DNA from: Hydrogenophaga sp.
GTDB taxonomy: Bacteria > Pseudomonadota > Gammaproteobacteria > Burkholderiales > Burkholderiaceae_C
Direction of reading: 5' to 3'
DNA length: 64,000 bases
NCBI RefSeq assembly: GCF_019264445.1
Contig: NZ_JAHVAB010000065.1
Location: 1-64,000 of the forward strand
Both the position numbers and the translations under genes were made by a program. The notes beneath the pieces are model-generated. The model saw only the letters and a program-made list of their open reading frames with translations, did no database searches and was not told where the DNA came from. Shown here piece after piece: positions 30,363-38,275 of the stretch (positions are counted from its first letter, which is position 1; every line of letters starts with the position of its first letter).

Positions 30363-31442
30363 ATGACCCCTTCTGTTGCCCCCACCGCCCCCCGCACGGA
30401 ACCGCGCCTCACCAGCCTCTCGCATGGGGGCGGTTGCGGCTGCAAGATCGCCCCCGGCGTGCTCAGCGACATCCTCAAGGGCACCAGCGCCATGCCCATC
30501 CCCAAAGAGTTGCTGGTGGGCATCGAGACCGCCGACGACGCGGCGGTGTACCAGCTCAACGACGAGCAGGCGCTGATCGCCACCACCGACTTCTTCATGC
30601 CCATCGTCGACGACCCGTTCGACTTCGGCCGCATCGCCGCCACCAACGCCATCAGCGACGTGTACGCCATGGGCGGCACGCCCATCATGGCGCTGGCGCT
30701 GGTGGGCATGCCGATCAATGTGCTGTCCACCGAAACCATCGGCAAGATCCTGGCGGGCGGCCAGAGCGTGTGCGAAGCCGCCGGCATTCCGATTGCAGGC
30801 GGCCACACCATCGATTCGGTGGAGCCCATCTATGGCCTGGTGGCGCTGGGCCTGGTGCACCCGAAGCGCGTCAAGCGCAATGCCGATGCCCGCGTGGGCG
30901 ACCGCCTGGTGCTGGGCAAGCCGCTGGGAGTGGGCGTGCTGTCTGCCGCGCTCAAGAAAGAAGCGCTGCCCGCCGCCGGCTACGCGCACATGATTCAACA
31001 CACCACGAAGCTCAACACCGCCGGCCCCGACCTCGCAGCGGTGGCCGGCGTGCATGCCCTGACCGACGTGACCGGCTTTGGCCTGGCCGGGCATGCCCTG
31101 GAAATGGCGCGCGGCTCCGCCACCACGGTGCGCATCGACATGGCCCGCGTGCCGCTGATCGAAGGCGTGCGCGGCTTGGCGGGCGCCGGCATGGTCACCG
31201 GCGCCTCGGGCCGCAACTGGGCGGCCTATGGCCACGAGGTGCGTCTGGGCGCAGGCCTGCAACCGGTGGACCAGGCGCTGCTGAGCGACCCGCAAACCAG
31301 CGGCGGCCTGCTCGTGGCCTGTGCGCCCGAGGCCGTGGCCGAGGTGCTCGCCGTGTTCCAGCGGCACGGCTTTGATGGCGCCACCGAAGTCGGCGAGATC
31401 GTGGCAGCGCAGGCCGACGGTGTGCGCCTGCAGGTGGACTGA
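30363..31442 (+). CDS. selD: Selenide, water dikinase (selenophosphate synthase)
   Basis: Makes selenophosphate from selenide and ATP, the selenium donor for selenocysteine, 2-selenouridine tRNA and selenoneine. The 359-residue protein has the catalytic HGGGCGCK (C25 and K28, equivalent to E. coli C17 and K20), the ATP-binding DDAAVYQLND and TTDFFMPIVDDPFDFGRIAA, and ALTDVTGFGLAGHALEMARG. The catalytic residue is an ordinary cysteine codon, not selenocysteine. It follows egtD by 54 bases; no selA, selB, tRNA-Sec or selU gene is in the window, so the selenium product is open. Confidence 0.95.
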   Translation: MTPSVAPTAPRTEPRLTSLSHGGGCGCKIAPGVLSDILKGTSAMPIPKELLVGIETADDAAVYQLNDEQALIATTDFFMPIVDDPFDFGRIAATNAISDVYAMGGTPIMALALVGMPINVLSTETIGKILAGGQSVCEAAGIPIAGGHTIDSVEPIYGLVALGLVHPKRVKRNADARVGDRLVLGKPLGVGVLSAALKKEALPAAGYAHMIQHTTKLNTAGPDLAAVAGVHALTDVTGFGLAGHALEMARGSATTVRIDMARVPLIEGVRGLAGAGMVTGASGRNWAAYGHEVRLGAGLQPVDQALLSDPQTSGGLLVACAPEAVAEVLAVFQRHGFDGATEVGEIVAAQADGVRLQVD

Positions 31443-31458
31443 GCACTGGAGGCGTTTG

Positions 31459-32154
31459 ATGCAGCCCACACCCATCCTCGCCTTTGATGTGTTCGGCACC
31501 GTGGTTGACTGGCACGGCAGCATCGTGCGCGAGGTGCAGGCGCTGTACCCGCAGGTCGATGCCGACGCGTTCGCCACCGCGTGGCGCGCGGGCTACCAGC
31601 CCGCCATGCAGCGCGTGCGTTCGGGCGAGCTGGGCTGGACGCTGATCGACGACCTGCACCGCATCGTGCTGGACGGCTTGCTGCCCCGGTTGGGTTTGTC
31701 CCACCTCGGCGAAGGCGAACGCGATCACCTCAACCGCGTCTGGCACCGGCTGGACCCCTGGCCCGACACGGTGGCGGGGCTGACCCGGCTCAAGGAGCGG
31801 CACACGCTGTGCACGCTCTCCAACGGCAACATTGGCCTGCTCACGAACATGGCCAAGCGCGCCGGGCTGCCCTGGGACTGTGTGTTGTCGGCCGAGGTGT
31901 TTCGCGCCTACAAGCCCGACCCGCGCACCTACCTCGGCGTGGCCGAGGTGTTTCGGGTGGCGCCGTCGCAGGTGATGCTGGTGGCCGCGCACCAGGACGA
32001 CCTGGCGGCCGCGCGCGCCTGTGGGCTGGCCACGGCCTACGTGGAGCGGCCGCTGGAGTTTGGGGCGGCGCGCCCCAAGGACGTGTCACCGCATGCGGCC
32101 AACACCTGGCACGCGCGCGATTTCCTGCACCTGGCCGATCAGCTCGGCTGCTGA
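31459..32154 (+). CDS. HAD-superfamily hydrolase, haloacid-dehalogenase type II-like
   Basis: Cytoplasmic HAD hydrolase of 231 residues. The nucleophile is D10 in FDVFGT, followed by motif II serine in TLSNGN, motif III lysine in YKPDPRTY and acidic motif IV in AAHQDD. The DVFGT form and length are those of L-2-haloacid dehalogenases, but the S-x-N-x-x-D triad of true dehalogenases reads A-x-H-x-x-D, so phosphatase or other activity is possible. A GGAGG-like site precedes the ATG; it begins 16 bases after selD and closes the plus-strand run. Confidence 0.82.
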   Translation: MQPTPILAFDVFGTVVDWHGSIVREVQALYPQVDADAFATAWRAGYQPAMQRVRSGELGWTLIDDLHRIVLDGLLPRLGLSHLGEGERDHLNRVWHRLDPWPDTVAGLTRLKERHTLCTLSNGNIGLLTNMAKRAGLPWDCVLSAEVFRAYKPDPRTYLGVAEVFRVAPSQVMLVAAHQDDLAAARACGLATAYVERPLEFGAARPKDVSPHAANTWHARDFLHLADQLGC

Positions 32155-32161
32155 GCGCCGC

Positions 32162-32968
32162 TCATTCGACGCGCACGCTCGCGGTCGCAGCAGGCGCGAG
32201 CGGCTGGCCCGTTTTCACGTTGTCCAGCAGTTCCAGCTGAAGGGTGTAGTTGCCCGCTGGCGGTGCGAGCCACACCTCGGTCTGCCCTTCCACGAACGCC
32301 ATGACCGCCGGCGCGCCCGATGCGGGCGTCACCGTCAGGCGGAAATGGCCGGTGTCGGGCAGGCGCTGTGCCAGGTGGGCCACGTTGAGCGCCGAGGCGT
32401 GGAACTGCACGCGAAACGGGTTCTTCACCACCGGGCCTTCGAGCTGCAGGCTCACACCGGGCACCGAGAGTGTCCTGGGATCGGTCGCGTTTTTCTTCGT
32501 GACGGTGATGGTGGCGGGCTTGCTGTAGACGAAGTGCGGCAGGTGCTGCTGGTCGGCCAGCAGCATGCGCAGCGTGTACGTGCCCGGCGCCAGCGTGAGC
32601 ACCGTTTCCATCTGGCCTTTGCCGAAGTGGATGTACTGGTCGTTGAACGGCAGCGCCTGCTTGAAGTTCAGCGGCAGGTCGCGGTTGATGAGCAGGTGGT
32701 GGTGGCCGCTTTTGGTGCGGCCCGGCTGCGCGATGGGCGCGAGGCCCCAGCCGCCCGAGAGGCCAAACTTGAGCAGGTAAGGCGTCTCGATGCGGTCGCC
32801 GTCTTTCAGGTTGGTGAAGTAGGCCTCGGCGGTGAGGCGCGGCGCGGCGGCTTGCCAGGGGTGAGGCTTTTCGGTGGCGGAGGGGCTCTGCGCCTGCGCG
32901 GCGCTGGCCATCAGCATCAACGCCAGCGTCAAGGCGTTGCGGGAGGGTATCGGGTTCATGGAGGGCAT
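32162..32968 (-). CDS. DUF4399-domain exported protein
   Basis: Predicted periplasmic protein of 268 residues whose function is unknown. A signal peptide ends at ASAAQAQ. Two related halves resemble DUF4399: the first holds AYFTNLKDGDRIETPYLLKF, KSGHHHLLIN and TLAPGTYTLRMLLADQQHLPH, the second VAFVEGQTEVWLAPPAGNYTLQ. The histidine cluster HHH could bind metal. An in-frame ATG three codons on (32959) is an equal start candidate. Convergent with the HAD gene (7-base gap) and just downstream of the FAD oxidoreductase on the same strand. Confidence 0.78.
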   Translation of the reverse strand: MPSMNPIPSRNALTLALMLMASAAQAQSPSATEKPHPWQAAAPRLTAEAYFTNLKDGDRIETPYLLKFGLSGGWGLAPIAQPGRTKSGHHHLLINRDLPLNFKQALPFNDQYIHFGKGQMETVLTLAPGTYTLRMLLADQQHLPHFVYSKPATITVTKKNATDPRTLSVPGVSLQLEGPVVKNPFRVQFHASALNVAHLAQRLPDTGHFRLTVTPASGAPAVMAFVEGQTEVWLAPPAGNYTLQLELLDNVKTGQPLAPAATASVRVE

Positions 32969-33008
32969 CCGTTGGATACCCCCGAGTCTATCGGCCGGCC
33001 GTGTCCGC

Positions 33009-34160
33009 TCAGCTGGGCCGGTAACGCGTCACAAAGGCCTGGTCGATCCGGTTCTTCCACCACCAGGCCCAGGCGCCTTCGGCGTGCAGTGGCCCGTAGG
33101 TGGCGATGGCATGGCCAGTGCCGCACGAGATCAGGTTGAGGGTGTGGCGCGGTGGCATGTGCGGCTTGAGGGGCTGGTGCTTGTGCGCGGCGAGCAGGTT
33201 GTGGGCCAGCGGCGGGCCGGCGCGCACCGCGTACACGCCGCTCCTGGCGTGGGGCAGGTCTGCGCGGGTGGACACGTCGCCTGCCGCAAACACCTCGGGG
33301 TGGCTGGTGCTCTGCTGGCAGGCGTTCACCAGCACATGCCCACCTTCCGACAAGGCCAGCCCGCTGCCCTGCAGCCACGCCGGCGCGTGGGTGCCGATGG
33401 CCAGCAGCGGCACATCGCACGCCAGGCGCGCGCCGTTGCCCAGGTGCACTTCGCCCTCCGAGATGCCGGTGCAGGCCTCGCGCAGCACGGTGATGCCGCG
33501 CCGCTTGAGCTGGTTCAGCACGCGGCGCTGCACGCCCGCGCTGTAGCCGGCCAACACCTCAGGACCACCGGTGACGAGCGTGAAGCTGGCGCCCTGCTGG
33601 CCGTTGCGGCGAATCGCCTGCTCGGCGGCGAACACGAGTTCGACGCCGCCCGCGCCCGCGCCCACCACCGCCAGCGACACCGGTTGGCGCCTGGCCATGG
33701 TCATCACCTGCGGCCACAGCGCGGTAAAGGCCTCGATGGGCCGGATCGCCAGCGCGTGCGTGGCCGCGCCGGGCATGTCGGTTTCCAGGCGCGTGCGGTC
33801 CAGGGTGGCCCCCGTGTCGATGGAGAGCACGTGGTAGCCGAGGCTGGCGGGCACGCCTTGCATGCCCTGAGCGGCGCTCACCTGCACGGTGCGTGCGCTC
33901 GCGTCGATGCCGATGCAACGTCCCTGCACCCAGCGCACGCCGGCCGCGCGCACCAGCGGCTCCAGCGCGATGCGGCCTTCGTCCTCGGTGTAGTGGCCGG
34001 CCACGAAACCCGGCGTCATGCCGCTGTAGGTCTGGTGGGGGTAGGGCGTGAGCAGCGTCACGTCCAGGTCGGCGGGCCGTTGCCGGGCCAGGCTGGCCAG
34101 CACGTGCAGGTGCGCGTGGCCGGCGCCGAGCAGCAGGAGTTTCTGGATGCCGTGGTGCAT
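33009..34160 (-). CDS. FAD/NAD(P) oxidoreductase of the SelD-associated type
   Basis: Pyridine-nucleotide-disulfide-fold oxidoreductase of 383 residues. It has the FAD motif LLLLGAGHAHLHVL, HQTYSGMTPGFVAGHYTEDE, a second nucleotide motif AVVGAGAGGVELVFAAE and the C-terminal FAAGDVSTR. The GHAHLHVL/YSGMTPG pattern is that of the family often fused to the N-terminus of SelD (named for that in protein-family collections). Here it is a separate gene facing selD from 1.6 kb away. It lacks a redox-active CxxxxC pair, so it is NDH-2-like rather than a disulfide reductase. The reaction is unproven; a selenium role is inferred. Confidence 0.82.
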   Translation of the reverse strand: MHHGIQKLLLLGAGHAHLHVLASLARQRPADLDVTLLTPYPHQTYSGMTPGFVAGHYTEDEGRIALEPLVRAAGVRWVQGRCIGIDASARTVQVSAAQGMQGVPASLGYHVLSIDTGATLDRTRLETDMPGAATHALAIRPIEAFTALWPQVMTMARRQPVSLAVVGAGAGGVELVFAAEQAIRRNGQQGASFTLVTGGPEVLAGYSAGVQRRVLNQLKRRGITVLREACTGISEGEVHLGNGARLACDVPLLAIGTHAPAWLQGSGLALSEGGHVLVNACQQSTSHPEVFAAGDVSTRADLPHARSGVYAVRAGPPLAHNLLAAHKHQPLKPHMPPRHTLNLISCGTGHAIATYGPLHAEGAWAWWWKNRIDQAFVTRYRPS

Positions 34161-34169
34161 GCCCCGATG

Positions 34170-34958
34170 TTACGGGGTGGGCGCTGCGGCGCCTGTCGCC
34201 CAGCGCAGGTCTGTCACCCAGCCCTGGCTGGCGCTGGCGGTGTTGTCGCTGTCGGCGCCCAGCAGCACGCGTGTGACCGCCGGTGCAAGGGCTCGTGGCG
34301 TGGCGCTGCCCTGGGGCAGTTCATCGGCAAAGAGATCGATCATGTCCTGTGCCACGTCGCGCGACTCGCTCACCCAGCGGCCCAATGGCGCGCTGCGCCC
34401 CTGCAGGCTGATGTAGCGCACCCGCTTGGTGTAGGGGTTGGCGCCCTGGGTGAAGGCGGGGTGGGTGCTGTCCCACACGTAGCACAGCGTGGCCGCCGGC
34501 AGCGCCTCACCGCTCACGCTGCGCGCGATGCGCAGCACCGAGCGCTCCACAAAGGGCACGCGGTCCAGCGCGTGGTCGAACATCACGCAGACCTTGAGCG
34601 CGGCGTCGTCGCCCGCCTTGGTCAGGATGTCGGCCGGGGCGCTGCCGCCAGAGAGCGGCTGGTCCAGCCGCCAGCGCCATTGCAGCCGCGCCGGCGCGGG
34701 GCCGCGCCAGTCCTGCACGAGCGTGCCGTAGCTGGCCTCGGTGCGCACCTGCACGGCGCGCGTGTCATCGATGACGCCGGCGTCGAAGCGGGTGGGTGCA
34801 ATGCGGGCCTGCTGCTTGGGAAAGCCCACGAAGCGCCACGCCGGGTTGAGCGTGCCGTCGGCTTGCAGCAAGGGCGCCAGCGCAGGCGGGGTTTGCGCCT
34901 GCAGGGCGGCCGCAGCGCTCAGCGCCAGCACCAGTGCGAGTGAGCGGGGCGCTTTCAT
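34170..34958 (-). CDS. DUF3047-domain exported protein
   Basis: Predicted periplasmic protein of 262 residues with a signal peptide ending near ALQAQ. It matches DUF3047 by WRWRLDQPL, KAGDDAALKVCVMFD, LPAATLCYVWDST and GRWVSESRDVAQDMIDLF. The function is unknown. Its ATG overlaps the stop of the upstream TVP38-flavoprotein gene by four bases (ATGA), so the two are translationally coupled, and the FAD oxidoreductase follows 9 bases later. Such coupling suggests these three act in one process, probably in or at the cell envelope. Confidence 0.82.
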   Translation of the reverse strand: MKAPRSLALVLALSAAAALQAQTPPALAPLLQADGTLNPAWRFVGFPKQQARIAPTRFDAGVIDDTRAVQVRTEASYGTLVQDWRGPAPARLQWRWRLDQPLSGGSAPADILTKAGDDAALKVCVMFDHALDRVPFVERSVLRIARSVSGEALPAATLCYVWDSTHPAFTQGANPYTKRVRYISLQGRSAPLGRWVSESRDVAQDMIDLFADELPQGSATPRALAPAVTRVLLGADSDNTASASQGWVTDLRWATGAAAPTP

Positions 34959-37165
34959 TGGCGCTTCCAGTCGTGGTAGCGACGCACCCAGGCCAGCAGC
35001 CGCTGGGGTGCGTGCGCGCGTTTCCATTCGCCGGCCGCGTACTTGTTGGCTTCGGCCAGCGTGGGGTAGGTGTGCAGGGTGCCCAGGATCTTGTTCAGGC
35101 CCAGGCCGTGCTTCATGGCGAGCACGTACTCGGCGAGCAGGTCGGCCGCGTGGGTGCCGACGATGGTCACGCCGAGGATGGTGTCTTTCCCCGGTGGCGT
35201 GAGCACTTTCACGAAGCCCCGCGCTTCGCCGTCGGCAATGGCGCGGTCGAGGTCGTCAATGCCGTAGCGCGTCACCTCGAAAGCCACGCCCTGCGCTTTG
35301 GCGTCCTGTTCGCTCAGGCCCACGCGCGCCACTTCGGGGTCGACAAAGGTGGCCCAGGGAATCACGCGGTGGTCGACCTTGAAGCGGCGGAACTCGCCAA
35401 ACAGGGCGTTGACCGTGGCGTACCAGGCCTGGTGCGCCGCGACGTGGGTGAACTGGTAGGGGCCTGCCACATCGCCCGCGGCGTAGATGTTGGGATAGAT
35501 CGTCTGCAGGTATTCGTTGGTGTCCACGGTCTTGTGCGTGGGAATGCCGAGTTCTTCGAGGCCGTAGCCGCTCAGGCGCGCGCTGCGGCCCAGCGCGCAG
35601 ATGAGCTCGTCAAACACGATGCGCTGTTCGACGCCGTGGTGGCTCACCACGAGCACCTTGTCGTTGCCGTCGCGCTCGCAGCGCAGGGCCTGGTGGTCGG
35701 TGCGCACCTCCACGCCGTCGGCCTGCAGGGCCTGGCGCACCGCCGCGCTCACGTCTTCGTCTTCGCGCAGCATCAGGCGTGGCGCCATCTCCACCTGTGT
35801 CACCTGCGAGCCCAGCCGGGCAAAGGCCTGCGCGAGTTCGCAGCCAATCGGCCCGCCACCGAGCACCAGCAGGCGGCGGGGCACTTCATCGAGCTGGCCG
35901 AAGCGCTCCCACAGGGTGTCGCTGGTCACGTAGCCGCTGTCTTCCAGGCCGGGCAGCGGGGGCACCAGCGGGCGAGCGCCCGCGGCAATGACGATGCTGC
36001 GCGCGGTGAGCACCTGGGTGCCCCCATCGTTGAGCGCGATCTCCACCGTCCAGGGGTTGGTGAGCCGGGCGTGGCCTTGCAGCACCTCCACGCCCAGACC
36101 GGTGTAGCGCTCCACGCTGTCGTGCGGTTCGATGGCGCGAATCACCGCCTCGATGCGCTGCATCACGGCCCTGAAGCTGAACGCGGGTTCGGTGGCGCTC
36201 AGGCCGAACTGCCCGGCGTGGCGCATCTGGTGCGCGAGCTTGGCGCTGCGGATCAGCGCCTTGCTGGGCACGCAGCCGTAGTTCAGGCAGTCACCGCCCA
36301 TCTTGTGCGCTTCGACCAGCGTCACCTTGGCCTTCACCACCGCCGCGATGTAGGCCGACACCAGGCCGCCCGCGCCCGCGCCGATCACGATGAGGTTGCG
36401 GTCAAACGAGCGGGGCTTGGCGCTGCGCCAGCGCGCATACACCTGCCGGCGCTGCACGAACTGGATCACCCAGCGCGCCAGCAGGGGGAAGAGCCCGAGC
36501 AACACAAAAGAGCCCAGCAGCGCAGGGCTCAGGATGCCCTGCAGCGAGTCCAGCCGACCGAGCTGCGTGCCGGCGTTCACGTACACCACCGTGCCCGCCA
36601 GCATGCCGAGCTGGCTCACCGCGTAAAAGGTGCGGGCCTTCATGGTGGTCAGGCCCATCACGAGGTTGATCACGAAGAACGGCACCACCGGAATGAGCCG
36701 CAGCGTGAACAGGTAAAACGCCCCGTCTTTCTCGATGCCCCGGTTCACATCGGCCAGGCGCGGGCCAAAGCGCGCCTGAATGCTGTCGCGCAACAGGTAG
36801 CGCGCCACCAGAAAGGCCAGCGTGGCGCCCACGCTCGAGGCAAACGACACCAGCACCGTGCCCCAGAAGAGGCCGAAGAGCGCGCCGCCCGCCAGGGTGA
36901 TGAGCGTGGCGCCTGGCAACGACAGCGCGGTGGCCGCCACATAGATCGCAAAATACGCCAGCGCCACCTGCAGCGGTGAGCGCGCGGTCAGCTCGGCCAG
37001 CGTGGCCTGGCTTTGCTGCAGGTACGACAGACTGAGGAAGCGACCCAGATCGAAAGCGAAGAAGGCCGCGATGCCCAACAGCACTGCCACGAGCAGCAAG
37101 ATTTTGCGAAGGTTCACGACAGTTCCAGTGGAGGGCATGCGGGTCGGTCGACCGATCTCGGGCAT
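34955..37165 (-). CDS. TVP38/TMEM64 (VTT) domain fused to dihydrolipoamide-dehydrogenase-like flavoprotein
   Basis: A 736-residue fusion. Residues 1 to ~240 are an inner-membrane VTT domain (about six segments; signature LRLIPVVPFFVINLVMGLTT). From about residue 250 follows a complete FAD disulfide oxidoreductase with VIGAGAGGLVSAYIAA, the redox pair GGDCLNYGCVPSK, NAD motif VLGGGPIGCELAQAF, IYAAGDVAG and the C-terminal dimer region LGTLHTYPTLAEANKYA. It resembles mercuric reductase and Lpd, but the substrate is unknown. The start at 37165 follows an AAGGAAGG site; 37138 is an alternative. The fused layout is known in other bacteria. Confidence 0.85.
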   Translation of the reverse strand: MPEIGRPTRMPSTGTVVNLRKILLLVAVLLGIAAFFAFDLGRFLSLSYLQQSQATLAELTARSPLQVALAYFAIYVAATALSLPGATLITLAGGALFGLFWGTVLVSFASSVGATLAFLVARYLLRDSIQARFGPRLADVNRGIEKDGAFYLFTLRLIPVVPFFVINLVMGLTTMKARTFYAVSQLGMLAGTVVYVNAGTQLGRLDSLQGILSPALLGSFVLLGLFPLLARWVIQFVQRRQVYARWRSAKPRSFDRNLIVIGAGAGGLVSAYIAAVVKAKVTLVEAHKMGGDCLNYGCVPSKALIRSAKLAHQMRHAGQFGLSATEPAFSFRAVMQRIEAVIRAIEPHDSVERYTGLGVEVLQGHARLTNPWTVEIALNDGGTQVLTARSIVIAAGARPLVPPLPGLEDSGYVTSDTLWERFGQLDEVPRRLLVLGGGPIGCELAQAFARLGSQVTQVEMAPRLMLREDEDVSAAVRQALQADGVEVRTDHQALRCERDGNDKVLVVSHHGVEQRIVFDELICALGRSARLSGYGLEELGIPTHKTVDTNEYLQTIYPNIYAAGDVAGPYQFTHVAAHQAWYATVNALFGEFRRFKVDHRVIPWATFVDPEVARVGLSEQDAKAQGVAFEVTRYGIDDLDRAIADGEARGFVKVLTPPGKDTILGVTIVGTHAADLLAEYVLAMKHGLGLNKILGTLHTYPTLAEANKYAAGEWKRAHAPQRLLAWVRRYHDWKRQ

Positions 37166-37216
37166 TCTTACACCCTTCCTTTTTCCACCGCGACCGCACC
37201 ACCCAGGACCCTGCGC

Positions 37217-38275
37217 TTGAGCCCCCACGACGATGTGATTCCCCGCCTGCGCCAGGCGCTGCAGGCCGCTGGCCATCCGCACGCCCTGGCCGCGCTGGAG
37301 CGCCTGCCCGACAAAGGCCTGGCGCACGACCATTTGCGCCTGGTGGGCAGCGGCGTGCTCGCGCGCATCCCCAAGCAGAGCCAGATGGGCTGGGCCGCCG
37401 CCGACAACCTGGCCTACCAGCGCGCGTGCTTCGAGCGCGCGGCCGCTGGCGGGCATGCCCCGGTCTGCCATGGTGTTTTGCCACCTTCTGCGCCGCTGCC
37501 GCGCGGTGCGCTGCTGGTGCAGGCCATCGAAGGCCGCACGGCCCGCCTGCCGGCCGACCTGGGCGCCGTGGCCCGTGCGCTGGCCGCGCTGCACGCCTTG
37601 CCCGTGCCCGAGTCCGCGCAGCGCGCACCCTTGCTGGACCCACCCGATCCGCTGCGCGCGCTCTGCGAAGAGATCGCCATCCAGGCCGGCCACCTGGCTG
37701 CGGCCGGGCTGGCGCCGGCGGTGGCGCGCCGCATCGATGCCGAAGGGCAGCGGCTGCAGAAGCGGGTGGCCAGCCACGGGCGGCCAACCGTCCACCTGAT
37801 CGCCTTCGACGCCCACCCCGGCAACTTCATCGTGCAGCCCGATGGCCGCGCGGTGCTGGTGGACCTGGAGAAATGCCGCTACGGCTACCCGGGCCTCGAT
37901 CTCGCCCACGCCACGCTCTACACCTCCACCACCTGGGATGTGGACAGCCACGCCGTGCTCACGCCCGGGCAGGTGGTCGCGTTCTACCGCGACTGGGCGC
38001 AGGCGGTGGGCCCGGTGGCCGCTGCTGCGCAGGCCTGGCACCTGCCGCTGCGCCGCGCCATGTGGTTGTGGTCGGTCACGTGGTGCGCCAAATGGCGCGT
38101 GACGTCGGGAGCGCGCGCCAGCGCCACGGCAGACGGCGAAGACTGGTCCGGCGAACACAGCGACGCGGCGCTGGTGGCGCATGTGCGCGAGCGCGTGGAC
38201 CACTACCTCAGCGCGGCCGTGGTAAGCCGGGTGATCGACGAATTCGCTGAACTCGAAAGGGAATGGTCCGCATGA
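37217..38275 (+). CDS. Aminoglycoside-phosphotransferase-fold kinase of unknown substrate
   Basis: Predicted small-molecule kinase of about 352 residues. The catalytic loop is IAFDAHPGNF, where the usual HxD histidine is alanine but the aspartate and asparagine remain, followed by the metal-binding LVDLEKCRYG in place of DFG. The start is uncertain: TTG at 37217 lies behind an AGGA site and GTG at 37235 is also possible, since no ATG fits and the open frame upstream overlaps the divergent fusion gene. Its stop overlaps the next ATG (ATGA), tying it to the glycosyltransferase fusion. The substrate may be the product of that enzyme. Confidence 0.75.
   Translation: MSPHDDVIPRLRQALQAAGHPHALAALERLPDKGLAHDHLRLVGSGVLARIPKQSQMGWAAADNLAYQRACFERAAAGGHAPVCHGVLPPSAPLPRGALLVQAIEGRTARLPADLGAVARALAALHALPVPESAQRAPLLDPPDPLRALCEEIAIQAGHLAAAGLAPAVARRIDAEGQRLQKRVASHGRPTVHLIAFDAHPGNFIVQPDGRAVLVDLEKCRYGYPGLDLAHATLYTSTTWDVDSHAVLTPGQVVAFYRDWAQAVGPVAAAAQAWHLPLRRAMWLWSVTWCAKWRVTSGARASATADGEDWSGEHSDAALVAHVRERVDHYLSAAVVSRVIDEFAELEREWSA

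Noticed and set aside
30363-31442. Possible selenocysteine in SelD
   Set aside because: The catalytic position is encoded by TGC (cysteine), and the frame contains no in-frame TGA before the natural stop.
31459-32154. Firm call as L-2-haloacid dehalogenase
   Set aside because: The nucleophile and DVFGT motif fit, but the substrate-site S-x-N-x-x-D reads A-x-H-x-x-D, so only the broader HAD family is claimed.
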